A DNA stretch of 17,323 nucleotides from NCBI GenBank assembly GCA_016929175.1, contig JAFGJI010000052.1:1-17323 (forward strand), in the 5' to 3' direction. Numbering within the stretch: the first letter of the stretch is position 1; the number at the start of each line of letters is the position of its first letter. This stretch comes from Thermoplasmatota archaeon. Lineage in GTDB: Archaea; Thermoplasmatota; Penumbrarchaeia; Penumbrarchaeales; Penumbrarchaeaceae. The translations under genes were made by a program, and so were the position numbers. The notes beneath the pieces were generated by a model. The model was not told the origin of the DNA, did not search any database, and saw only the letters and a list, made by a program, of their open reading frames with translations. Positions 1 to 6,259 of the stretch are shown here, in pieces.

Positions 1-524
1 AGAAGTTCCGGGAGTAGTCCGTTTGCAATTCCAACGATCCTCCTTATTTCCCTTGCATATAATTGCTCCAGGTCCCTGAAGACCTCGGACCCTTTCGGTG
101 CAAGCTCCGGTTTCTTGCCGACCATGCCACTGATAGCCCCTATATATTGATCGTAAGAATATATCCATATCCTTCCATCACCCTTGATCATCGCTTCCGG
201 CAGACCGCTTTTCAGGGAATTGACCTCCGGAGATGATGATGGAAGGTACCTTTTTCTATTCATATAGCTCAGGAACGCCTGCATGATCGATCTCTCGAGC
301 ATCCAATAGACCGACCGGTATTCGTTTACCCGTGAAAGTAATGGCATCAGATCGGCTTCGAGCTCCTCAAGACCCATCTTCACGAACACACCTGTCATCT
401 GAAGATGCGCCATCTCGATAAAGGGTGGGTCCCTGTCCAGTTTTGTCAGGACGCTGACGGTCCCGTCAAGGGACCTCAGGACCATCCTCAGCGTTCTGGT
501 TCTGTCAGGAAGATCATCGATCAT
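1..524 (-). CDS. Unrecognised helical protein, N-terminal 174 residues (runs off window)
   Basis: The minus strand is open from an ATG at 524 to the left edge, giving 174 codons without a stop, so the C-terminus lies outside the window. The peptide begins MIDDLPDRTRTLRMVLRSL and is rich in Leu, Met, Arg and Glu, with predicted amphipathic helices and no obvious signal peptide or membrane segment. I do not recognise the family. The ATG was preferred because a TATA-like TTTTTTAAA (553-562, minus) lies about 33 nt upstream, which would give a leaderless or very short-leader mRNA. The frame also stays open upstream to a TTG at 632, and that extra stretch could be coding. The gene is divergent from orc1/cdc6 across a 486-bp gap. 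Translation is well supported; function is unknown. Confidence 0.7.
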   Translation of the reverse strand, partial: MIDDLPDRTRTLRMVLRSLDGTVSVLTKLDRDPPFIEMAHLQMTGVFVKMGLEELEADLMPLLSRVNEYRSVYWMLERSIMQAFLSYMNRKRYLPSSSPEVNSLKSGLPEAMIKGDGRIWIYSYDQYIGAISGMVGKKPELAPKGSEVFRDLEQLYAREIRRIVGIANGLLPEL

Positions 525-552
525 GGAGTTACCGGCCCTTTCTAATTTCTCA

Positions 553-562
553 TAGTTTAAAA
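553..562 (-). promoter_or_regulatory. Probable TATA box of the leftmost gene
   Basis: The minus strand reads GGTTTTTTAAACT here, an A/T run about 33 nt before the ATG at 524. Archaeal transcription starts about 25 nt downstream of the TATA centre, which would put the start site a few bases before that ATG. Confidence 0.4.
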
Positions 563-654
563 AACCATCGGAGTATGAACGGGTGATCTGCCCTCCGTTA
601 CTGTTGTATGGACTGCTATCACCATCTATCAATGCTCCATATCATGTGGATAAT

Positions 655-676
655 TTATCCGGTGAACGAAGGGGTG
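655..676 (+). promoter_or_regulatory. Degenerate ORB-like initiator binding site
   Basis: The stretch contains TCCGGTGAACGAAGGGG. The euryarchaeal origin recognition box pattern is TCCAGTGGAAACGAAGGGG, so this matches with a two-base gap and one substitution, including the intact AACGAAGGGG half with the G-tract that the Orc1 winged helix contacts. It has the same orientation as the 845-862 site. The match was made by eye. Confidence 0.4.
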
Positions 677-844
677 CTTTACTATTATCGAGGGTGTGAT
701 GTGTTTTTTTGTGACACACGTTCTCCCATTGACCCGCCCATTAGTACAGGAAAAAGAACCCCTGCATGGAAGAATCCTTTTTCTGAAAAAAACGGTTGAA
801 TGGATTATTATACAAGAAATATGCTGTAATATGGCATACATAAA

Positions 845-862
845 TTCCATTGGAAATCGGGG
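845..862 (+). promoter_or_regulatory. ORB-like initiator binding site beside the cdc6 TATA box
   Basis: TTCCATTGGAAATCGGGG matches the mini-ORB core TTCCANTGGAAA, followed by a G-tract that sits two bases closer than usual. A second TTGGAAC half-site follows at 863-869. The site ends 9 nt before the TATA box at 871, so bound initiator could also repress its own gene. Binding is inferred. Confidence 0.5.
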
Positions 863-870
863 TTGGAACG

Positions 871-878
871 TTTAAATA
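871..878 (+). promoter_or_regulatory. TATA box of orc1/cdc6
   Basis: TTTAAATA is a near-ideal archaeal box A. It predicts a start site near 900 and a leader of about 110 nt before the TTG start. A second A/T element (AATAAATA, 903-910) could act instead and would shorten the leader to about 75 nt. Confidence 0.55.
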
Positions 879-1010
879 GTCCCTCCGACGATTAAGAAAA
901 CAATAAATATCCGGGTGGTTTACTGCGGTTCACAAGGGATGCTCCGACATGGTGTCCGAGCCGGGTTGACGCATCGTGTTGCAGTATTACCAAGGGGATA
1001 AGGTGAAATA

Positions 1011-2393
1011 TTGGGTAAACTGGCCAGTGATATTTTTGACATTTTGGACCTCGGAGGTCGTATCTTCAAGAACCGGGAGGTACTGAGGTACTCCTACATT
1101 CCCGATACACTCCCGCACAGGGAGAGGGAGATAATGAACATAGCTAGTATATTGATCACATCCCTTGAAGGACACACTCCGTCAAATATCATGATCTACG
1201 GCATGACCGGAACGGGTAAGACCGTTGTTTCGAAATTGCTCATGAAAGCCCTCCAGGAAAAATCGGAAATGATGGATAGTAAAGTTCAAAAGTCATTTTT
1301 TAATGTGGATTCGACATTTCTGGGTGATGACATAGCTGCCGCCTTCTCGACGCTCTCAATTGTACTGGACTTCGATGAGATATATGGCAATGAACTTGCC
1401 CGGATACTGCATAAACCTGTAAAATGCATCTACATCAACTGCCAGCAGATGGATACCCAATACCGGGTCATGACACAGATCGCCAACCGCCTTGCTCCAT
1501 TAAAGGAAGAAGATCGTCTTCCGGTCTCGGGTCTCCCGATCGATGAGGTGCACTGCAGGGTCCTGGAGAAGTTCGACTCATCAAACTCACTGATCATTAT
1601 TTTCATGGACGAGATAGACAGGCTCATCTACAAATCGGGGGATGATATCCTCTATACCCTGACGAGGATCAACGAGGAGCTCCAGAAGAGCAAGGTCTCC
1701 ATCATAGGTATTTCCAACAACCTTCGGTTCCTGGATTATCTCGATTCAAGGGTAAGGTCCTCCCTGGGAGCCGAGGAGCTCATCTTCGATCCGTATAATG
1801 CCAACCAGCTCCGGGACATACTGACACACAGGGCGGAAGAGGCTTTTTACTCCGAGGCCATCGATCACGATGTCATCTCCTACTGTGCCGCAATAGCCGC
1901 CCAGGAGAACGGCGATGCCAGAAAAGCCCTTGATCTTCTCAGGGTATCGGCGGAGCTTGCGGAAAGGGACCATTCACCCCGATTATCCGTTATATATGTG
2001 AAACAGGCCCAGAAGAAGATCGAGATGGACAGGGTAACCCAGGTGGTCCGAACGCTCCCGCTCCAGACCAAGATCGTGCTTTATTCCATTCTGCAGCAGA
2101 AGATAGGCGGGAGGATAAAGACCACGACCAAGGAGGTTGTCGAGACCTATTCCTTCTACGCTTCAAAGATGGACCTTACGGTACTCGGGCGTAGACAGGT
2201 CGTCAACCTCATGAACGAGCTCGACAAGCTAGGTCTCATACAGACCAAGGTGATATCCTTCGGCAGACACGGAAGGACAACGGTGGTCGAAGCGAACGTC
2301 CCCGGTACGGAGATCATCAACAATCTTCACAACGGTATCCTTTCGAAGCTCAAGGGGATCAAACCAAGGATGCTATACACCACCACTTTCTGA
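1011..2393 (+). CDS. cdc6: Orc1/Cdc6 replication initiator ATPase
   Basis: This 460-residue AAA+ and winged-helix protein recognises the origin and takes part in loading the MCM helicase. Visible motifs are Walker A GMTGTGKT (64-71), Walker B IIIFMDEID (195-203), sensor 1 ISNN (234-237), and the sensor 2 region GDARKALDLLR (301-311), followed by a winged-helix domain from about 340. The N-terminal FKNREVLRYSYIPDTLPHRE block is classical for the family. The start is a TTG: an in-frame TAA at 999-1001 excludes anything longer, and AGGTGA (1001-1006) lies 4 nt before the TTG. An extra segment of roughly 45 residues (about 85-130) separates Walker A from the IYINCQQMDT strand, which makes it longer than the usual family member of about 400 residues. 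miaA follows 29 bp downstream, probably cotranscribed. Confidence 0.96.
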   Translation: MGKLASDIFDILDLGGRIFKNREVLRYSYIPDTLPHREREIMNIASILITSLEGHTPSNIMIYGMTGTGKTVVSKLLMKALQEKSEMMDSKVQKSFFNVDSTFLGDDIAAAFSTLSIVLDFDEIYGNELARILHKPVKCIYINCQQMDTQYRVMTQIANRLAPLKEEDRLPVSGLPIDEVHCRVLEKFDSSNSLIIIFMDEIDRLIYKSGDDILYTLTRINEELQKSKVSIIGISNNLRFLDYLDSRVRSSLGAEELIFDPYNANQLRDILTHRAEEAFYSEAIDHDVISYCAAIAAQENGDARKALDLLRVSAELAERDHSPRLSVIYVKQAQKKIEMDRVTQVVRTLPLQTKIVLYSILQQKIGGRIKTTTKEVVETYSFYASKMDLTVLGRRQVVNLMNELDKLGLIQTKVISFGRHGRTTVVEANVPGTEIINNLHNGILSKLKGIKPRMLYTTTF

Positions 2394-2422
2394 TCTTTGA
2401 AGAACGTCCTGAAGGCGATAAC

Positions 2423-3313
2423 GTGCTTCTTATCATTGCAGGACCGACGGCCGTCGGGAAGACCGAGACCGCCGAGTATATAGCAAGGAAGATCGGGGGC
2501 GAGATGATCTCTGCCGATTCCGGGACTCGTTACAGAAGAACTGTTATTGGAACTGGACGGGCCTTCCTGGCAAAAGATGTTCCTTATCACGCCATTGATT
2601 ATCTGGACCCGCGGCATTATTCCAGTTCCCATGAATGGGTCATAAGGGCAAGGAAGGCCGTGGATGACATCATCTCCAGGGGAAGAACACCCATCATCTG
2701 CGGAGGAACGATGCATTTCATCGAATTGTTCATGAATGGAATGGATCCCTCTCCACCTCCGGACCAGGACATGAGAGCCTCTCTCAGGGATATCGAAAGA
2801 AGGACCGGACCAGGCGCCCTGCATAGCCTCCTTGAAACCCTCGATCCCGAAACCGCATCAAAAGTACATCCCAATGATATCGGCAGGACCATTAGATACA
2901 TCGAAAGGGCACTCGGAGGACATGAGAACAGGAAGGTTCCTCCATATCGGGGGGATCATAGGTCATTCTTCCTGATCCGGGATAGGGAAACGCTCAACAG
3001 GCTCATTCGGGAGAGGACAGAGAAGATGATGCAAATAGGTTGGGTCGAGGAGGTCCAGATGCTTCTCGATGAAGGATACACCGGCGAGGCTCCCGGATTC
3101 ATGTCCACGGGATACCGACATGTCCTCTCCATTATCCGGGAGGGGGTATCTGAAGAGAAAGCGACCGAAAGGATCAACAGGGACACCATCAACCTTTCCA
3201 GGAAGCAGATGAGATGGAGAGGAAGGCTCCGTGCAGGATTGATGCCTGACGATGGTGCAGGAGGTGACGGGACACCAGAAGAAAGGATACTTCAGCTTCT
3301 TGACAAGGAATAG
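2423..3313 (+). CDS. miaA: tRNA dimethylallyltransferase (MiaA)
   Basis: MiaA transfers a dimethylallyl group from DMAPP to N6 of A37 in tRNAs that read U-starting codons. The 296-residue protein is full length for the family. Motifs are P-loop GPTAVGKT (7-14), ISADSGTRYRR (29-39, with the substrate-contacting Asp32-Ser33), GGTMHF (94-99), VHPNDIGRTIRYIE (148-161), TGYRH (229-233) and NLSRKQMRW (257-265). The IGT of the usual DIGTAK motif is kept, but the flanking residues are changed (VIGTGR). The start is GTG, 29 bp after the orc1 stop, with AAGG (2412-2415) as a weak ribosome site. The 3' end overlaps the convergent acyl-CoA synthetase by 22 bp. MiaA is characteristic of bacteria and eukaryotes and is rare in archaea, so lateral acquisition is likely, although codon use looks like that of the neighbours. 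Confidence 0.93.
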   Translation: MLLIIAGPTAVGKTETAEYIARKIGGEMISADSGTRYRRTVIGTGRAFLAKDVPYHAIDYLDPRHYSSSHEWVIRARKAVDDIISRGRTPIICGGTMHFIELFMNGMDPSPPPDQDMRASLRDIERRTGPGALHSLLETLDPETASKVHPNDIGRTIRYIERALGGHENRKVPPYRGDHRSFFLIRDRETLNRLIRERTEKMMQIGWVEEVQMLLDEGYTGEAPGFMSTGYRHVLSIIREGVSEEKATERINRDTINLSRKQMRWRGRLRAGLMPDDGAGGDGTPEERILQLLDKE

Positions 3314-5151
3314 AGGGTCTCTATCTGTTCGTTGAACTGTTTGAGTATGACGGTCCGACGGACCTTCTGTGTGGGTGTGAGTTCTCCCGTTTCCCAGGTC
3401 CATTCCTTTGAACCGATCAGGACCTTTTTAGGCTGCTCGTGGTGTGCGAAGTTTGCGGTCTCCTTCTTTACCACCTCTTCGAAGAACTTGTTGATAGAGG
3501 GCTGGTCGACAAGGTCCTGATAGCTCGTGTAATGGATGTTGTTCTGCTGGGCGTAATCCTCCAGCCTCTGGAAATCTGGAACGATTATCGCCGAACAGTG
3601 TGGTCTCTTGTCTCCGATGACCATCGCCTGGCTTATGTATTCCGAACTTACCAGCCTGTCCTCTATCGGAGCCGGTGGAACGTACTTACCGTTCGAGGTC
3701 TTTATGAGGTTCTTCTTTCTATCTGTGATCGTAAGATATCCATCCTCCGAAACCACACCTATGTCGCCCGTCGCAAACCATCCGTCCACGAAGGCCTCCT
3801 GCTCTGCATCGGGTCTGTTCCAGAAACCTTTCATCATCCCGGGACCTTTAATGAGGATCTCCCCGTCCTCCGCGATCCTGTAGCTCAACTCGGGTATGAA
3901 CTCTCCAACGGTCCCTATCCTGCCTTTTCCGTTGCGATTGATGGAGATCAATGGGCCGGCCTCGGTCATCCCATAGGCCTCCAGTATCTCGAAGTTCATT
4001 GATCTGAAGAAGTTGGAGGTATCCTCTGACAGGGGAGCGCTCGAGGAAACGAAGAACCTGACCCTCCCCCCCAGTTTTGCCACCACCTTGTCGAAGACGA
4101 GCTTCTTTGCTATCCTGTACTTGATGGAGGTGATCGGACCGGTCTTACCATGAGAATATTTGCTTCCCACGCCGAGCGACCATTTGTATATTCCATATGA
4201 AAGAGCTCCCTTCGACCTGGCATTGTCCTCGACCTTGACCTTGAACTTCTCGAAAACCCTGGGGACCGCGGGAAAAACGGTTGGTCTTAGAACAAGAGAG
4301 TCATCCGCGATGGTCTCTATCGATTGAGCATAACCCACCGTGCCCCGTATTCTGATCAGCAGATAATTGATGATCCTCTCGAAGACATGCCCGATCGGAA
4401 GGAAGCTCATCTCGATATCTTTCTCGCTAATATCTATGACCTCGGCTATGTTCTCCACATTGGAGAGAAGCGACCCGTGTGTAAGTACCACACCCTTGGG
4501 AACACCCGTGGATCCCGATGTGTATATCAACGTTGCCACATCGTCGAGGGTCACCTTTTCTTTGAAATTCTCAAGGAGGCGCCTGTTCGCCCTTCCGAGG
4601 TCAAGGAATTCCATGAAGGTCATGGTATCCTCCCTCTTCCTGAATTCCTTCTCTATATCGAGGAGGATGACCTTCTCCACGGTCTTGAAATGTCCGTTAT
4701 CCTTTGCGTCAAGGAACTTGGGTGCGTAGTTCCCGGCAACCAATACCAATCGTGAACCGGAATTATCCAGATTGAACTCGATCTCGTTGATGAGGAGCTT
4801 TTCGGGATCAGGTGTCACATAGTTGGAGACGTTTATCGCACCTATGCGCTGAACAGCGAGGTCCACCATCATCCATTCATACCTGTTGTTCGTGACGAAT
4901 GCCACACGATCCCCTTTTCCGATCCCCATCGAAAGCAGTGCTGAGGCACAATCAAGGCTTCCCTGCCTCATGTCCCTGAAGGTCATGAAACCCCAATCTC
5001 CGGTCTGGATCTTGAACTGGACAAGTTTTTTATCGGGACAGGCCTCCACATTCTTTTCGAACATGTCGTATATGTTCTTGAAACCCGCCCTTTCAAGCCT
5101 TTTCGACCTTTCACGCGTTACCCGGGTACCTGCCAAGGATACCAACTCCAT
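3292..5151 (-). CDS. Long-chain fatty acid CoA ligase (AMP-forming)
   Basis: This 619-residue adenylate-forming enzyme activates a fatty or other long-chain carboxylic acid with ATP and joins it to CoA; it is probably cytosolic or membrane-associated. Family signatures are the P-loop-like TSGSTGVPKG (211-220), YGMTEAGP (393-400), GWFATGDIG (457-465), the hinge DRKKNLIKTSNGKY (477-490) and the C-terminal catalytic-lysine motif PTQKVRR. The length and the NLIKTSNGKYVPP block place it with FadD15/long-chain ACSL-type ligases and not acetate or aryl ligases; the exact substrate cannot be read from sequence. The ATG at 5151 has TATAAAC about 34 nt upstream and no Shine-Dalgarno, so the mRNA is probably near leaderless. 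In archaea such ligases serve catabolism of imported acids or lipid recycling (inference). Confidence 0.93.
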   Translation of the reverse strand: MELVSLAGTRVTRERSKRLERAGFKNIYDMFEKNVEACPDKKLVQFKIQTGDWGFMTFRDMRQGSLDCASALLSMGIGKGDRVAFVTNNRYEWMMVDLAVQRIGAINVSNYVTPDPEKLLINEIEFNLDNSGSRLVLVAGNYAPKFLDAKDNGHFKTVEKVILLDIEKEFRKREDTMTFMEFLDLGRANRRLLENFKEKVTLDDVATLIYTSGSTGVPKGVVLTHGSLLSNVENIAEVIDISEKDIEMSFLPIGHVFERIINYLLIRIRGTVGYAQSIETIADDSLVLRPTVFPAVPRVFEKFKVKVEDNARSKGALSYGIYKWSLGVGSKYSHGKTGPITSIKYRIAKKLVFDKVVAKLGGRVRFFVSSSAPLSEDTSNFFRSMNFEILEAYGMTEAGPLISINRNGKGRIGTVGEFIPELSYRIAEDGEILIKGPGMMKGFWNRPDAEQEAFVDGWFATGDIGVVSEDGYLTITDRKKNLIKTSNGKYVPPAPIEDRLVSSEYISQAMVIGDKRPHCSAIIVPDFQRLEDYAQQNNIHYTSYQDLVDQPSINKFFEEVVKKETANFAHHEQPKKVLIGSKEWTWETGELTPTQKVRRTVILKQFNEQIETLYSLSRS

Positions 5152-5180
5152 CCAACCGGAAGATAAGTAGAATTATCCAG

Positions 5181-5190
5181 GTTTATAATC
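5181..5190 (-). promoter_or_regulatory. TATA box of the acyl-CoA synthetase gene
   Basis: The minus strand reads GATTATAAAC, centred about 34 nt upstream of the ATG at 5151. Expected initiation about 25 nt downstream gives a leader of roughly 10 nt or fewer. Confidence 0.55.
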
Positions 5191-5413
5191 GTTGCTAAAG
5201 TTCGAAAATTGAATATTAATAAATAGAGTATGAACATGTACAAAAACCCAAGATTACACAATTACAGGATCACAGTGGAATATCCATAGGATAATCAGTT
5301 TCCAAACCTTCCATTCATATATTCTCCATGTATTGGATATTTTTACAATTATTCCCGGTATATACTCAGTCGTAAAGGAACATCCAATAGTTCGTCAATA
5401 AGTGAACCGGTCG

Positions 5414-5421
5414 AAAATATC
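5414..5421 (+). promoter_or_regulatory. Probable TATA box of the HAAS-like membrane protein gene
   Basis: AAAATATC lies about 40 nt before the ATG at 5458. It predicts a start near 5443, leaving room for the GAGG ribosome site at 5447-5450. Confidence 0.4.
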
Positions 5422-5457
5422 ATCTGGCCAGCATCGTTATGTATCCGAGGGCGTATA

Positions 5458-6195
5458 ATGAGCCCGATAATATTGGAAGGCAGGGACCGGGTTATGGATG
5501 ACCTCGAAGGACCGTCGTTATGGTATCTCGACACGTTCCAGAAGAACCTCCGGATGAAGGATGAGGCCTCGAAGAGAAATATCTTTCTCCAGGTGCGTTC
5601 GATGGTCCGCAGGATCGCAAAGGATGACACATCCAAAGAGGATCTGGTAAAGAAGATGGGCGACCCTGCCAGATTGGGCATGGAGCTTTCCGCATCGAAA
5701 AATTGGTACATCGACCTGGGAAACCCTCTCTTTCCGGGAGTAGGGATCGAACCCTTTTTTTCGAGGAGGGGCAGGTTCCTGCTGATCGTGATGTTCCTGC
5801 TTGCCATTTCGATACCCGTTTTCATATTCTTTACAAAACCTGATGATGGATGGCTTCTTCCCGGTCTTCTGATGATATTCGTCGTTATATGGGCCCTTGG
5901 ACTTTCCTTTCTGAACAGCTATCTGGGATATCTCGCAACGTTGTCACGTCTCAGAGGGAACGGCCTGAATGTAAGGTCCATGGGATACGGCGATCTTAGA
6001 AGGCACTCCCTCATCTTCGGGATCATATCCGTTGGGGTCTCCTTCGCGCTGGGAACCACATTCTTCATTGTTGACAACTCACTGCTGTCCATTTCCTTTC
6101 CTCTCTTCATTTCCACCGCGGCGGCATCGATCATTGCATGCAGAATGATGATCATCGAGGGGGGAAAGGTGCTCAACGGACCAAAAAGGCAATGA
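5458..6195 (+). CDS. Four-helix membrane protein with HAAS/DUF1700-like N-terminal domain
   Basis: This 245-residue protein has a cytosolic N-terminal part of about 100 residues and four predicted membrane helices (about 106-126, 132-155, 184-205, 208-230). The N-terminal part (about 20-78) has the pattern of HAAS/DUF1700 signalling domains: charged helices followed by the diagnostic GDPARLGMEL (68-77). In bacteria such proteins are usually encoded next to a PadR-type regulator and are thought to act as membrane-linked sensors or anti-regulators; no such regulator is seen here. The ATG has GAGG 7 nt upstream. The C25 protease gene follows after 64 bp but has its own TATA box. The domain call rests on pattern only; the specific role is unknown. 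Confidence 0.75.
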   Translation: MSPIILEGRDRVMDDLEGPSLWYLDTFQKNLRMKDEASKRNIFLQVRSMVRRIAKDDTSKEDLVKKMGDPARLGMELSASKNWYIDLGNPLFPGVGIEPFFSRRGRFLLIVMFLLAISIPVFIFFTKPDDGWLLPGLLMIFVVIWALGLSFLNSYLGYLATLSRLRGNGLNVRSMGYGDLRRHSLIFGIISVGVSFALGTTFFIVDNSLLSISFPLFISTAAASIIACRMMIIEGGKVLNGPKRQ

Positions 6196-6212
6196 ACTGC
6201 ATATCACCATAA

Positions 6213-6225
6213 ATAAAATATAAAA
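6213..6225 (+). promoter_or_regulatory. TATA box of the C25 protease gene
   Basis: ATAAAATATAAAA precedes the ATG at 6260 by about 40 nt. GGAGA (6248-6252), 7 nt before the ATG, provides a Shine-Dalgarno. An earlier ATG at 6246 is out of frame. Confidence 0.6.
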
Positions 6226-6259
6226 CGGGCAATACTTACTGACCGATGGAGAATCTCTC

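Larger units (their letters stand above)
525..1010. other. Candidate chromosomal replication origin (intergenic, orc1/cdc6-proximal)
   Basis: This 486-bp stretch between divergent genes is the longest gap without a convincing gene, and it lies directly upstream of orc1/cdc6, the usual place of archaeal origins. It contains two ORB-like sequences with G-tracts on the same strand (655-676 and 845-862), an A/T-rich segment (about 776-850) that could unwind, and a T7 run flanked by GTGTG/CACAC (694-719). The cdc6 promoter also lies here. Small frames exist on both strands but lack protein-like composition. The origin role is inferred; GC-skew or marker-frequency data would be needed to confirm it. 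Confidence 0.5.
5152..5457. other. A/T-rich divergent intergenic region, promoters only
   Basis: This 306-bp gap lies between the divergent acyl-CoA synthetase and the HAAS-like membrane protein. It holds the promoters of both genes and is markedly A/T-rich. An 8-bp inverted pair, TATTGGAT (about 5333) and ATCCAATA (about 5384), might be a regulator site, but this is weak. I see no gene or RNA in it. Confidence 0.5.

Noticed and set aside
525..632. Extension of the leftmost minus-strand gene to a TTG at 632
   Set aside because: The frame is open, but TTG is a weak start with its only GGAG 2 nt away, and a TATA box fits the ATG at 524. It is kept as an alternative.
694..719. GTGTG...CACAC inverted pair around a T7 run as a terminator
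   Set aside because: The stem is short with mismatches and does not sit at the end of a gene; it is more likely part of the A/T-rich origin region.
608..850. Small open frames on both strands in the gap before orc1/cdc6
   Set aside because: Their composition is not protein-like, they overlap the ORB-like and promoter elements, and they lack ribosome sites.
5268..5292. ORB-like CAGTGGAATA in the 5152-5457 gap
   Set aside because: Only a short core matches, there is no G-tract, and no initiator gene is adjacent.
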